A stretch of DNA of 64,000 nucleotides from Methylobacterium sp. SyP6R (GCF_019216885.1 NZ_JAAQRC020000001.1:5397501-5461500), one strand, 5' to 3'. Numbered from the stretch's first letter, positions 9,147 to 17,935 are shown. Program-made: numbers and translations. Notes: generated from the letters alone by a model not told the origin.

Positions 9147-9953
9147 TCACAACCGCGCCAGCAGCTCCGTCTTCTTCGCGGCGAACTCGGCCTCGGTCAG
9201 CACGCCCTTGCGGTGCAGCTCCGATAAGCGCTCGATCATTCCGAAGACGTCACCGGTCGGGGCGGTCGGGGCATCGGCCGGCTTCGAGGGGGCCGGCGGC
9301 GAATAAGCCTCCGGCTCGGGCGCAGCATAGGACGCGGCCTGGGGCGCGGGGCCCGCCTCCTGCCTGCCCTCGTTTTGCGCAGGCTCCCCCACCACCGGCA
9401 GTTCCTCCAGCCGCACCGGGCCGTGCTGGCTGGTGAAGCTCAAGGAGTACGAAGAGCCCTGCTGCTGCGAGACGCCGCCGATCTGGTGGTCGCCGGTGTC
9501 GTAGAGCGTCACCCGGCCGCCGGTCTCGATCGCCAGGCGGCGGGATTCGGGGAAGAAGGCGTAACGCGTGTCGTTCTGCGAGCCGGAGGTCGCCGGCTGG
9601 CCGAGACCGTCCGGCCACCAGGAGCCGCCCCAGGATCCACCCCCCGACTGATTCCAGGATCCGCCCGAGCCGGAACCCTGGCTCTGGCTCGATCCCCAGC
9701 CCGATCCCTGGTTCTCCCCGGTGGCGAGCGGCGCCAGCTCGTCGCAGAGCGCGACGACCCTGGCCTTGAGACCGGAATTGAACATGTCGCCGATCATCGT
9801 CATCCCGCCGGCGGACCACTGACCCATGCCGCCGAGATCGGGATGGTTGAACTGCGCCATCCGGCCGTGGCCGCGGGCGAGCGCGTCGAGGAGGTGGCGG
9901 ACGGCATCAGGGCCGACGCCGTGGCGGGCGGCGATCGCGTCGAGGTCGGGCAT
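9147..9953 (-). CDS. SHOCT-domain protein with a Gly/Ser/Trp-rich linker
   Basis: A 268-residue cytosolic protein with three parts. Residues 1-77 are predicted helical. Residues 78-115 form a low-complexity linker of Gly, Ser, Gln and Trp (GSGSGGSWNQ, GGGSWGGSWW). A beta-rich middle is followed by a Pro/Ala-rich stretch (195-235), and the C-terminal 30 residues (MIERLSELHRKGVLTEAEFA) are a SHOCT motif. SHOCT is a short oligomerisation helix pair with no enzymatic role of its own. The gene follows GT61 by 79 bases on the same strand. Function unknown. Confidence 0.85.
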   Translation of the reverse strand: MPDLDAIAARHGVGPDAVRHLLDALARGHGRMAQFNHPDLGGMGQWSAGGMTMIGDMFNSGLKARVVALCDELAPLATGENQGSGWGSSQSQGSGSGGSWNQSGGGSWGGSWWPDGLGQPATSGSQNDTRYAFFPESRRLAIETGGRVTLYDTGDHQIGGVSQQQGSSYSLSFTSQHGPVRLEELPVVGEPAQNEGRQEAGPAPQAASYAAPEPEAYSPPAPSKPADAPTAPTGDVFGMIERLSELHRKGVLTEAEFAAKKTELLARL

Positions 9954-10032
9954 CGGTCAGGTCGCTCCGGAGCAGAAGCCGGACTTAGCGCAGTCCCTGC
10001 CCGAGGGGAACGCCCCCGGGAAGCACCAGGCG

Positions 10033-11190
10033 TCAGCCGGTCCCCGGCCACATCCCGCGCAGGCGTCCCAGCAGCCCGCCGGGCCGGCGGGGCAGGGGCG
10101 GGATCGTCGGCGAGAGGTGCCAGGAGCCCGGATCGGCGCGCAGGTCGCTCTCCCGCAGGGAGTCGATCCGGGCGATCTTGTCGAGGAGTTCCGCCGCCAC
10201 GGTCTCGGGCTCCCGCAGCACGAAGTTGACGGTGAAGCCGTCGCCGGCGTGGCTGCTGGTTCCGACCGGGTAGTAGTAATGCGCCTGCGTGCCGGTGATG
10301 AGGTCGATCAGCCGGTAGGTCCCGCTCAGCTTGAGCCGGTCGGCGAGCGCGATCACCCGCCGGCCCGGCGGCGCGAAGAGCAGGGTGTGGAAGGCCGAGC
10401 CGTTGGCCCCGAGGATCACCCGGTGGCGGGCGAAGAGGCGCACCTGCTCGGGAAAGCTCAGGAGCTCCGGGTGGACGATCCGCACCCCCTCGCGCTCCAA
10501 GACGTGCGTCACCGCCTCCTCGTTGGAAAAGCGCCGCACGCCGCCGGTCAGGCGGGTCTTCGAGAGGTAGACCGGCTGCGGGTCGGCATCGACCTCCTCG
10601 GGCGCGTAGTAGCCGCGCCCGATCTCCCGACACAGATCGGCCATGACCGGGAAGGCGTAATCGTCCTGCTGCAGGGCGGCCTGCGGCGCCAGGAGGGTCG
10701 GGATCCGGACCGGCCGGCCGAAACTGGCGAGATCCATCACGGTGAGGCCCAAGCGGCCGAGGATCTCCGGGATGAACGGGGTGCCGCTCCAGTCGGCGTC
10801 GAGTCCCGGCCCGTGGCAGAGCAGGGTCGGGCGCAGGCCCCTCCCGTCGAGGTCGAGGAGCGGCCAGAACCGCGCCAGGGTGTTGATGACGAAGTGGCCG
10901 TAATGCGGGTGGATCGCCCCGACATAGAGATAGGTGCCCTCCGGCGCCTCGTCGGTCACCGGGCCCTGATGCGCGGGCCACTCGGTCGTCTGCCAGGTCG
11001 GGGTGCGGTCGCCGCTGTGGTGGTCGAGGGATTCGGGCACCATCCGGCGCGCGGCATCGAAGATCACCGGCACCTTGTCGAGGTCGGGCACCCGCATGAG
11101 GTAGTGGGCATCCTCGACCAGGCGCAGGGCCGGCCGGCCCTGCCGCACGTCGGCACGGCCGTAGAACGCTTCGCTCCGCTGCAGGATCAT
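10033..11190 (-). CDS. Glycosyltransferase family 61 protein (DUF563)
   Basis: A 385-residue protein with the GT61/DUF563 pattern: HPHYGHFVINTLARFW in the middle, then VYLSKTRL, and near the end ILGANGSAFHTLLFAPPG. Bacterial members are thought to add sugars to polysaccharides; the acceptor here is unknown. It starts 32 bases after the histidine kinase stop on the same strand, so it may belong to that operon. No signal peptide is visible. Confidence 0.85.
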   Translation of the reverse strand: MILQRSEAFYGRADVRQGRPALRLVEDAHYLMRVPDLDKVPVIFDAARRMVPESLDHHSGDRTPTWQTTEWPAHQGPVTDEAPEGTYLYVGAIHPHYGHFVINTLARFWPLLDLDGRGLRPTLLCHGPGLDADWSGTPFIPEILGRLGLTVMDLASFGRPVRIPTLLAPQAALQQDDYAFPVMADLCREIGRGYYAPEEVDADPQPVYLSKTRLTGGVRRFSNEEAVTHVLEREGVRIVHPELLSFPEQVRLFARHRVILGANGSAFHTLLFAPPGRRVIALADRLKLSGTYRLIDLITGTQAHYYYPVGTSSHAGDGFTVNFVLREPETVAAELLDKIARIDSLRESDLRADPGSWHLSPTIPPLPRRPGGLLGRLRGMWPGTG

Positions 11191-11222
11191 GCCGAACTTG
11201 AGTTCCCGTCGCCCGCGAAGCC

Positions 11223-12716
11223 TCAGGGCTGCGCCGCCGGGCTCGCATCCCCCGGCACTTCGATCACTGCCCTTAAGCCGCCGAGGGCGGCCGCGTCGAG
11301 ACGCAGGCGCCCGCGATACAGGGCGGCGAGGTCGGAGACGATGGAGAGGCCGAGGCCCGAACCGGGCTTGGTCTCGTCGAGCCGCCGGCCGCGCTCCAGC
11401 ACCGCGGCCCTTGCCTCCGGCGGCAGGCCGGGCCCGTCATCCTCCACCGTGACGATCAGGTGCGGGTACTCGCCCTGGCCGATCACCTCGGCGCGGATCG
11501 AGACCCGGGCATGGGCCCATTTGGCGGCGTTGTCGACGAGGTTGCCGATCATCTCCTCGAAATCCTGGCGCTCGCCGCGGAAGCGCAAGCCCGGGGTGAC
11601 GCTGGTGTCGAAGGTCAGGTCCTTGTCGTAGAAGATCTTGCCGAAGGTGCGCACCAGAGCCGCCACCACCGGCTCGACGTCGGTGAAGGTGCCGAGCGCG
11701 CCGGCCAAAGCCGCGGCCCGGGCCCGGTCGAGGTGGTAGTTCACCTGGTCGCGCATCACCGCGGCCTGCTCGCGCACCTTCACGGCGAGTTCGCTGTTGG
11801 CGTCCCCCGCCGAGGCTTCGTTGACGATGATGCTCAACGGGGTCTTCAGCGCATGCGCCAGGTTGCCGACCTGGGTGCGGGCCCGCTCCAGGATCTCGCG
11901 GTTGGTCTCCAGCAGCAGGTTCACCTCGCCGGCCAGCGGCGCGATGTCCCGCGGATACTCGCCCGAGATGCGGTCGGCCTCGCCGCGGCGGATCGCGCCG
12001 AGGGCCGCCCGCAGCTTGATCAGGGGCGCGAGGCCGAAGCGGATCTGCAGCAGGGTGGTGAGGCCGAGCGAGAGGCCGAGCAGCGAGAAGGTGGTGGTGA
12101 GCGCCAGCGTGAAGCGCCGCATGTCGGCGGCGATCTCGTCCGACGGGCCGGCGACCCGCACGATGTAGCGGCCCTCCTCGCCGAGATCGACGGTGCGCTC
12201 GATGATGCGCAACGGCCGGTCGTCCTGCGCCTTGCCGTAGCCCTTGCGCAATTGCCCGGCCCCGGCCTCGCCGACGGCGTTGTCGGGGGGCTGGAGCGGC
12301 ACGCCGACGAGGGAACGCGAGGTGCGCAGGTCCCGCGGCCGGGCATTGGGCCGGCCGACCTGCCAGTACCAGCCCGACAGGGGCAGGTCGAAGCGCGGAT
12401 CGCCGAGCGCCCCGAAGCTGCGCGCCTCGGAATCGGACGGGGAGACGAGGTTGGTGGCGAGATCGTTGGCGTAGACGAGGAGCCGGCTGTCGAAGGCCCG
12501 CTCGGTGGTCTCGCGGTAGAGAGTCGAGAGGATCAGCCCGGCGATCAGCAGGATCAGCGCGCTCGAGATCAGCGACGAGACCGCCAGGCGCACCGCGATC
12601 GAGCGCTTGCGCCACGGCCGCCAGCCGAACCAGCGGCGCGGCGTGGCGGGGGCGACGCCGCCGGCGAGCCCCGTTTCCGGCTTTGCCTCGGCCGCGGCCC
12701 GGCCGGGGCCGGTCAC
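11223..12716 (-). CDS. Sensor histidine kinase (PhoQ-like)
   Basis: A 497-residue membrane kinase. One transmembrane helix lies near residues 43-65, a periplasmic sensor domain covers about 66-200, and a second helix lies near 205-228. HAMP-like and dimerisation regions follow with the H-box NLAHALKTPLSIIV, then the ATPase domain with an N-box (NLVDNAAKWA) and G-boxes (DDGPGLP, GSGLGLSIV). It overlaps its response regulator by 4 bases. An upstream PepSY protein in the same operon is a likely periplasmic partner (inference). Confidence 0.95.
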   Translation of the reverse strand: MTGPGRAAAEAKPETGLAGGVAPATPRRWFGWRPWRKRSIAVRLAVSSLISSALILLIAGLILSTLYRETTERAFDSRLLVYANDLATNLVSPSDSEARSFGALGDPRFDLPLSGWYWQVGRPNARPRDLRTSRSLVGVPLQPPDNAVGEAGAGQLRKGYGKAQDDRPLRIIERTVDLGEEGRYIVRVAGPSDEIAADMRRFTLALTTTFSLLGLSLGLTTLLQIRFGLAPLIKLRAALGAIRRGEADRISGEYPRDIAPLAGEVNLLLETNREILERARTQVGNLAHALKTPLSIIVNEASAGDANSELAVKVREQAAVMRDQVNYHLDRARAAALAGALGTFTDVEPVVAALVRTFGKIFYDKDLTFDTSVTPGLRFRGERQDFEEMIGNLVDNAAKWAHARVSIRAEVIGQGEYPHLIVTVEDDGPGLPPEARAAVLERGRRLDETKPGSGLGLSIVSDLAALYRGRLRLDAAALGGLRAVIEVPGDASPAAQP

Positions 12717-13390
12717 GGCTGCTTTCCGCCGGCGCCCGCGTCGATCAGGTAGCCGAGGCCGCGCACGGTCTGGATCAGGTCGACCGCGAGCTTCTTGCGC
12801 AGGCGCCCGACGAAGACCTCGATGGTGTTCGAGTCGCGGTCGAAATCCTGGTCGTAGAGGTGCTCGGTCAGTTCGGCCCGGGAGACGACCCGGCCGGTAT
12901 GGTGCATCAGGTAGGAGAGCAGCCGGTACTCGTGCGAGGTGAGCTTGACCGGGCTGCCGTCGACGAAGACGCGGCCCGACCGCGTGTCGAGCACCACGGG
13001 GCCGACGCTGATCTGGCTCGTGGCGTGGCCGGCGGTGCGGCGCAGGAGCGCGCGGACCCGCGCCAGCAGCTCCTCCATGTGGAAGGGCTTCGTCACGTAG
13101 TCGTCGGCGCCGGCATCGAAGCCGTTGACCTTGTCGCTCCAGCGGTCGCGGGCGGTGAGGATGATGACCGGGGTCTTCACCTGCGCCCGGCGCCAGCCCG
13201 ACAGGACCGAGACGCCGTCGGCCTTCGGCAGGCCCATGTCGAGGATGATGCAGTCGTAGGGCTCGGTCTCGCCGAGGAAAGCGCCCTCCTCGCCGTCGAA
13301 CGCCTTGTCGACGGCGTAGCCCGCCTCCTCCAGGGCGCTCACGACCTGGCGGTTGAGATCCCGGTCATCCTCGACCACGAGCAGACGCAC
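12713..13390 (-). CDS. OmpR/PhoB-family response regulator
   Basis: A 225-residue protein. The receiver domain fills residues 1-115, with the acidic pocket (VVEDD), phospho-acceptor region (DCIILDMGLP) and conserved Lys (VTKPF). A winged-helix DNA-binding domain fills 130-222. The GTG at 13390 is chosen because AAGGGG lies 8 bases ahead and the next residues are RLLVVEDD; upstream codons do not fit the family. The gene lies between the PepSY protein (46-base gap) and its kinase (4-base overlap). Confidence 0.95.
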   Translation of the reverse strand: MRLLVVEDDRDLNRQVVSALEEAGYAVDKAFDGEEGAFLGETEPYDCIILDMGLPKADGVSVLSGWRRAQVKTPVIILTARDRWSDKVNGFDAGADDYVTKPFHMEELLARVRALLRRTAGHATSQISVGPVVLDTRSGRVFVDGSPVKLTSHEYRLLSYLMHHTGRVVSRAELTEHLYDQDFDRDSNTIEVFVGRLRKKLAVDLIQTVRGLGYLIDAGAGGKQP

Positions 13391-13436
13391 GACCCGAACC
13401 CCTTCGCTCACAGCAAATCCGCGGCAAACCCGCGTT

Positions 13437-13814
13437 TCACCACTGGCCGGCCACTTTCCCCGACCGGGCATCCACCATCACGTGCACGAACTGCCCGTCC
13501 TTGCGCAAGGCCGTCAGCATGTAGACCAGCACCTCGTCCCGGCGGCAGAGATTGGCCCGCACGATGTCGGCCCGCGGCACGGCGGCCCGCGCCGCCCGGA
13601 TCGCCGCCACCGGCTCGACCACCCGCTTCTCCGCCACCGCCTCGCGCAGGTCGCCGGAGGAGAGGCAGGTCTGGGCGGTCTCGGCGGCCTTGACCGGCCG
13701 GGCCGGCACCGCCCCGGTGGGGGTCTCGTCCCGCTCCTCCGCGGCCGCGAGCCAGCCCGAGGCGCCGGCGAGGCCGACGACGGCGGGGAGCAGGAGAAGA
13801 ACGAGCTGGCGCAT
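13437..13814 (-). CDS. Exported PepSY-domain protein
   Basis: A 125-residue protein with a signal peptide (RQLVLLLLPAVVGLAGASGWLAAA), two cysteines (CLSSGDL and NLCRRDE) that could form a disulphide, and a C-terminal PepSY motif (FVHVMVDARSGKVAGQW). PepSY domains bind or inhibit proteases or act as sensor accessories; the role here is unproven. It is the first gene of the operon with the response regulator and kinase. An ATG 12 bases upstream (13826) is an alternative start. Confidence 0.85.
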   Translation of the reverse strand: MRQLVLLLLPAVVGLAGASGWLAAAEERDETPTGAVPARPVKAAETAQTCLSSGDLREAVAEKRVVEPVAAIRAARAAVPRADIVRANLCRRDEVLVYMLTALRKDGQFVHVMVDARSGKVAGQW

Positions 13815-13942
13815 GCCGGGGACCATCGTCGCCGGGCACTGAATGCACCCTGAATGCGAAAGTGCCTGGGTCGGGAGCGTCGGGGCGGTCACATCCTCGT
13901 GTGCCGCGAGGTCCGGCGGGGGCCGGCCGTGGCTTGAGGCTG

Positions 13943-14002
13943 TGTCGTGGGTCGGTGTCGTGGGTCGGTGTCGTGGGTCGGTGTCTTGGGTCTGTGTCTT
14001 GG
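13943..14002. repeat. 13-bp tandem repeat, about 4.6 copies
   Basis: Units TGTCGTGGGTCGG at 13943, 13956 and 13969 are identical. The fourth (13982) and partial fifth (13995) carry G-to-T changes (TGTCTTGGGTCTG). It lies in the divergent region between the PepSY gene and the exported protein at 14113. Confidence 0.95.
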
Positions 14003-14112
14003 CACTGTGGTTTTCCTGGCGCGGGTGAACCGATCCGGCGGCATGGCGGTTATGGTTAAGGCTGCGTTCACCGCGCCGGCCGACCCTGCCGGCCACCATC
14101 CAGGGAGAGGCC

Positions 14113-14526
14113 ATGCGCTCCGCCGCTTTCCCGTTCCTCGCCGCCGCCTGGTGCTGCGCCGGAGCGGCTTTCGCCCAGGACGCTACCCCCGTGATGACGC
14201 CGGCGGCCGCCATCGCCGATCTGGGGAGCGCGCCCTTGCTGCTGCGCATCCGTCCGCGGGACGAGATGCCGGAGGACGGTCCGGGCGCCGACGCGGCCGA
14301 GGCCGCCCGGGAGGCGGAGGCCTCGCGCCAGGCGGCCGTCGCCCGTGCCGCGGCGGCCCGGGAGGCGTTCGAGGCGCGGATCACCGCCCGGGCCAACCGG
14401 GCGATCGCCTCGGTCTGCACCGGGTGTCTCGGGCCGGTGCCGCCCTCGGTGGCGCTGGCGCCACCGGATGCGGTGCCCGCGCCGCCGCGGCTGGTGCCGG
14501 CGTCGGTCGCCATGACGGAGCCCTGA
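14113..14526 (+). CDS. Small exported Ala-rich protein of unknown function
   Basis: A 137-residue protein with a clear signal peptide (RSAAFPFLAAAWCCAGAAFAQ) and AGGGAGAGG as ribosome site. Residues 55-100 are Ala/Glu/Arg-rich and predicted as one long helix or coiled coil, followed by ASVCTGCLGP with a CxxC pair that could bind a metal or be redox-active. The last 30 residues are Pro/Ala-rich. I recognise no family. It is divergent from the PepSY operon and could share its regulation. Confidence 0.7.
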   Translation: MRSAAFPFLAAAWCCAGAAFAQDATPVMTPAAAIADLGSAPLLLRIRPRDEMPEDGPGADAAEAAREAEASRQAAVARAAAAREAFEARITARANRAIASVCTGCLGPVPPSVALAPPDAVPAPPRLVPASVAMTEP

Positions 14527-14643
14527 GACGGAGCGGTGATCGACGGGGTTGACGAAAGGTCCGAGTCGGCTTCCGCTGTCATCGGCGGACGCGGCGGAGC
14601 TGTGTCCGTCCCGGTCGACTCGGAGCAGGGGGCATCGGCGAGC

Positions 14644-15261
14644 ATGGCCGCTGACATCGAACTCGTGTTGTTCGACCTCGACAACGTCCTGTACCACTAC
14701 GACCGCCGCCGGCGCGTCGACTATCTTTCAGGCATCACCGGCATCCCGGCCGACGCCATCTACGCCGCGATCTGGGACAGCGGCCTGGAGTTCCAGGGCG
14801 ATAGCGGCGCTCTTTCGCCCCGGGCCTATCTCCAGGCCTTCGGCGAGCGGATCGGATATCCGGTCAGCCTGACGGACTGGCTGGAGGCGCGCCGCGCCGC
14901 GATGGCGCCCGACACGGAGGTCCTCGCGCTGGTCGAGCGGGTGAGGGCCGCGACGGCCGTCGCCATCCTGACGAACAACTCGGAATTGCTGACGGGACAC
15001 ATCGACGTGCTGTGCCCGGAACTGCGGCCCCTGTTCGGGAATCGGATCCACGCCTCGGCCTCGTTCCGCACGGCCAAGCCCGATGTCGCCTGCTACCAGC
15101 GCTGCCTCGCGGGCCTCGGGGTGAGGCCGTCGGCGGTGCTGTTCACCGACGATCTGCCCGAGAACGTCGCGGGCGCGCGGGAGGCGGGGCTCCACGCCCA
15201 TCATTTCACGTCGGTCGACGCCTTGCGCCGGGACCTCGCGGCGCGGGGAATGGATGTGTAG
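14644..15261 (+). CDS. HAD-superfamily hydrolase
   Basis: A 205-residue haloacid-dehalogenase-like phosphatase. Motif I is LFDLDNVLY near residues 8-16 (Asn replaces the usual Gly after the second Asp), motif II is AILTNNS, motif III has the Lys in RTAKPDV, and motif IV is LFTDDLPENV. The order and size fit the epoxide hydrolase N-terminal/YihX-like subgroup. The ATG at 14644 is chosen; an upstream GTG at 14536 would add 36 residues outside the fold. The substrate is unknown. Confidence 0.9.
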   Translation: MAADIELVLFDLDNVLYHYDRRRRVDYLSGITGIPADAIYAAIWDSGLEFQGDSGALSPRAYLQAFGERIGYPVSLTDWLEARRAAMAPDTEVLALVERVRAATAVAILTNNSELLTGHIDVLCPELRPLFGNRIHASASFRTAKPDVACYQRCLAGLGVRPSAVLFTDDLPENVAGAREAGLHAHHFTSVDALRRDLAARGMDV

Positions 15262-15290
15262 GATTGCTGATCTGATAGGCGTCAATCGTC

Positions 15291-15616
15291 TCAACGCGTG
15301 CCGAGCCGCCTCCCCGCTCGCTTCAGGGTGCCGTTCATCCGGGTTTGCCAACCATCGCCCGTTGCCTTGAACGCTTCGACCACGTCGCGATCCAGGCGGA
15401 TGGTCACCGGCACCTTTGTCACGTCGGCCCTGGGCCGGCCGCGCGGGCGCGTCAATGCTGTATAGGGTGCGGGCGGCAGCACCTCGGCGGCTGGCCGCAT
15501 CCTCGCAAATCGCTCCGCCGTGATCTCCGGATTGTCGGGATCCTGCGCGATGCCGGCCTGGATCTCCGCCTCCTCGGCGTCAGTCAGGGGGGTAGGCTCG
15601 CCTTACGCGTGGTCAT
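15291..15616 (-). pseudogene. brnA: BrnA-type antitoxin, interrupted by a frameshift at a C6 tract
   Basis: The C-terminal part is a ribbon-helix-helix (VTIRLDRDVVEAFKATGDGW) typical of BrnA. Upstream codons encode its normal N-terminal half (LTDAEEAEIQAGIAQDPDNP), but that frame has no ATG, GTG or TTG start after its stop at 15603-15605. The natural ATG at 15616, inside the end of brnT, gives MTTRKASLPP and then TGA directly after six C residues. One more C, or a -1 slip, joins the two parts into 108 residues. It may be a real mutation, a programmed or slippage site, or a sequencing error. Confidence 0.8.
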
Positions 15617-15869
15617 TGCGACTCCTCTCACTGCGGCTTGCCCGCCATAGGCTGATGGCTGAGATGGCCTCGCTGCCGACGAGGGCAAAGACCAGGGACG
15701 CGAGCTTCCCATCGAGGAAACCGATCGCAAGGAAGCGCGGGCGGCCGTCCGACGCGGGCCTGGCCGCCTCGACCACGGCGTCCATCCATTCGAACCGGTC
15801 GCGCGCATCGGCAAAATCCATCCGATGCTTGCGGATGTTGCCCTCGCGCTTGAACTCGTCCCAGACCAT
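15603..15869 (-). CDS. brnT: BrnT-family toxin
   Basis: An 88-residue RelE-fold ribonuclease toxin of the BrnTA type. It has the family pattern FKREGNIRKHRMDFADARDRF near the N-terminus, RPRFLAIGF in the middle and ISLWRASRSER near the end, where the conserved catalytic arginines lie. It appears intact. The gene for its antitoxin begins inside its last 14 bases. In BrnTA the toxin gene comes first and the antitoxin represses the shared promoter. Confidence 0.88.
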   Translation of the reverse strand: MVWDEFKREGNIRKHRMDFADARDRFEWMDAVVEAARPASDGRPRFLAIGFLDGKLASLVFALVGSEAISAISLWRASRSERSRNDHA

Positions 15870-15900
15870 CCGCAGGTCTCACCGTTCCATGCGGAGGCCT

Positions 15901-15921
15901 CGCACGCAAGATTTTCGTGCG
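15901..15921. promoter_or_regulatory. Candidate BrnA operator
   Basis: An inverted repeat with arms CGCACG (15901-15906) and CGTGCG (15916-15921) lies 32 bases upstream of brnT, next to an AT-rich stretch that could hold the -10 box. Position and symmetry fit autoregulation by BrnA (inference). Confidence 0.5.
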
Positions 15922-16124
15922 TACAAAAAATGTCGGCTCGGTCCCTGTCTCCGCCCAACAATCTGCCCGGGTCTGCCGATCGCCTCGAAACTGCCGCCGC
16001 GATCATCCGAATCCGACCGACTGCCGATCTCCGCACCTCCGTCGATCATCGCAGCCCACCACCCTGGACCTCCCACGCCCGATCGGGCAGGGCAGGGCGC
16101 CAGACCCGCCGACCCGAGAGCGAC

Positions 16125-16880
16125 GTGATCCGCCCAACCCTCCCATTCCTCGCCGCCCTCCTCACCCTCGCCACCCCCGCCCAGGCCGTGGTCGGCGGGA
16201 GCGAGGCGCCCGGTGCGGCGCTCGCGCGCTCCAGCGTGATGGTGCTGTCCTCCCGCGGCGGGGTCTGCACCGGCATCGTGCTGGCCCGCGACGTGGTGCT
16301 CACCGCGGCCCATTGCGCCGCGCCCGGGGCCGAGCACCGGGTGCATTTTCGCGATGAGCAAGGGGAGCCGGTACTTCTCGGGGTCGCCGCCCGGGCGGTG
16401 CATCCGGGCTACGATGCCGGCGCCATCGCCGGGCGGCGGCGCTCGATCGACCTCGCGCTCCTGCGCACCGACACCGCCCTGCCGGCCCGCTTCGTCCCGG
16501 CCGCCCTCGCCGAGGCGCCGGTCGCCGCCGGCACGCCGCTGACGCTCGGCGGATACGGCGTGGCGCGGCCCGGCGACCATCGCAGCACCGGCACCTTCCG
16601 CACCGCCACCCTGCCGCTGGTCGAGCCCTACGGCCCGAGCCGGATCCTGGTCTGGCTGAAGGGCGCGAGCGCCTCCGGCGCCTGCGAGGGCGATTCCGGC
16701 GGGCCGATCGCCGGCGCCGGCGGGGCCGTGCTCGCGGTGACCACCTGGGCGAGCGGGGCCGGCAAGGGATCGGAAAAGTCGCCGTGCGGCGGCGTCTCGC
16801 AGGGCGTGCTGGTCGCGCCGCAGCGGGCCTGGATCGACCGCACGACGGCGGGCTGGGGCGCCGCGCCGCGCTGGGAGTGA
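16125..16880 (+). CDS. Exported trypsin-like serine protease (S1 family)
   Basis: A 251-residue protein with a signal peptide (PTLPFLAALLTLATPAQA), a VVGGSEAP segment resembling a zymogen activation site, and the full catalytic triad His63 (TAAHC), Asp109 (DLALL) and Ser191 (GDSGGP). It should act in the periplasm or outside the cell. The GTG at 16125 is the start because the signal peptide begins there; the frame is open further upstream but overlaps the brnT promoter. A paralogue follows 122 bases later. Confidence 0.92.
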   Translation: MIRPTLPFLAALLTLATPAQAVVGGSEAPGAALARSSVMVLSSRGGVCTGIVLARDVVLTAAHCAAPGAEHRVHFRDEQGEPVLLGVAARAVHPGYDAGAIAGRRRSIDLALLRTDTALPARFVPAALAEAPVAAGTPLTLGGYGVARPGDHRSTGTFRTATLPLVEPYGPSRILVWLKGASASGACEGDSGGPIAGAGGAVLAVTTWASGAGKGSEKSPCGGVSQGVLVAPQRAWIDRTTAGWGAAPRWE

Positions 16881-17002
16881 GCCTCCTGCCACCGTCACGC
16901 TCACGGTTTCGTTCCTGCCGCGGTTCTCTGCCGGTGCGGAACCACACCCCTTCCGCCAGACTTCACTTGTCGAGCGTGGCCGCACGCTTCTAGGGTGGTT
17001 CC

Positions 17003-17872
17003 ATGCGCGTCTCTCCCTTCCGCCTCCGCCCCGCTCTCGCTGCCCTCGCGGTGGCCGCGCCCCTCGGCCTGTGGAGCGGCTCCGCCGGCGCCGTGGTCCG
17101 GGGCGAGGTGACCCGCGATCCCGACGGCCTGCGCGGCTCGGTGGTGCGGATCGAGAGCACCACCGGCGAGATGTGCTCCGGCTCGCTCATCGCCCCCGAC
17201 CTCGTGCTGACGGCGGCCCATTGCGTGATGCGCAAGGCCGGCTACTGGGTCGTGGCCGTCGACCGCAATTTCCGCCAGCGCCGCCTGCGGGCGATCGCGG
17301 CGGCGATGCATCCGGATTTCGTGCCCGGCACCACGCCCGAGACCCAGCCCGGCACCGACCTCGCCATCCTGAAGCTCGACCAGCGCCTCGGCCCCGATTT
17401 CCGCCCCCTCGACACCCGCTCCGGCGGCGACATCGCGCAAGGGGACAACGTCGCGATCGCCGGCTACGGCGTGGTGGCGGAGAACCGCCGCGGCACCGCC
17501 CGCGTGCTGCGCCAGGCCCGCCTCGTCTCGCTGGGCGAACTCCAGGTCGCCAACACCGTCACGGTGGTGGCCGACCGCCACACCCTCGCCGAGACCGCCG
17601 GCGCCGGCGCCTGCCTCGGCGATTCCGGCGGGCCGATCCTGCGCGCCGGCCCCGGCGGCTACCAGCTCGTCGGCGTGGTGAGCTGGTCGAGCGGTGCCGC
17701 CCAGCAGGGCCGGGTCCGCACCGCCTGCGGCGGCTTCACCGCCGTCACGCCGATCGGCCTGCATGCCGGCTGGATCAACGCGCGAGCCGCCGAGCTCGCC
17801 CGTTTCGAGCCCGGCGAGGCGATGCCGGCGGGGAACCGCCCTCATCCGGCGGACTGGACCGGGGGGCGCTGA
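17003..17872 (+). CDS. Second exported trypsin-like serine protease
   Basis: A 289-residue paralogue of the preceding gene. It has a signal peptide ending near SAGA, then VVRGEV, and the triad His73 (TAAHC), Asp119 (DLAIL) and Ser208 (GDSGGP). Extra residues in the loop before the Asp and an extended C-terminus distinguish it from the first. Two adjacent exported proteases suggest a duplication that has diverged strongly, mostly keeping the catalytic motifs. Targets are unknown. Confidence 0.93.
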   Translation: MRVSPFRLRPALAALAVAAPLGLWSGSAGAVVRGEVTRDPDGLRGSVVRIESTTGEMCSGSLIAPDLVLTAAHCVMRKAGYWVVAVDRNFRQRRLRAIAAAMHPDFVPGTTPETQPGTDLAILKLDQRLGPDFRPLDTRSGGDIAQGDNVAIAGYGVVAENRRGTARVLRQARLVSLGELQVANTVTVVADRHTLAETAGAGACLGDSGGPILRAGPGGYQLVGVVSWSSGAAQQGRVRTACGGFTAVTPIGLHAGWINARAAELARFEPGEAMPAGNRPHPADWTGGR

Positions 17873-17935
17873 CGACAGCTTGACTGTTCGGCGGCAAGGT
17901 CTTCCAACGGGCTCCATCAGATCCCGGAGTGTCCG

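Noticed and set aside
13982..14002. Possible CRISPR array at the 13-bp repeat
   Set aside because: Units are contiguous with no spacers.
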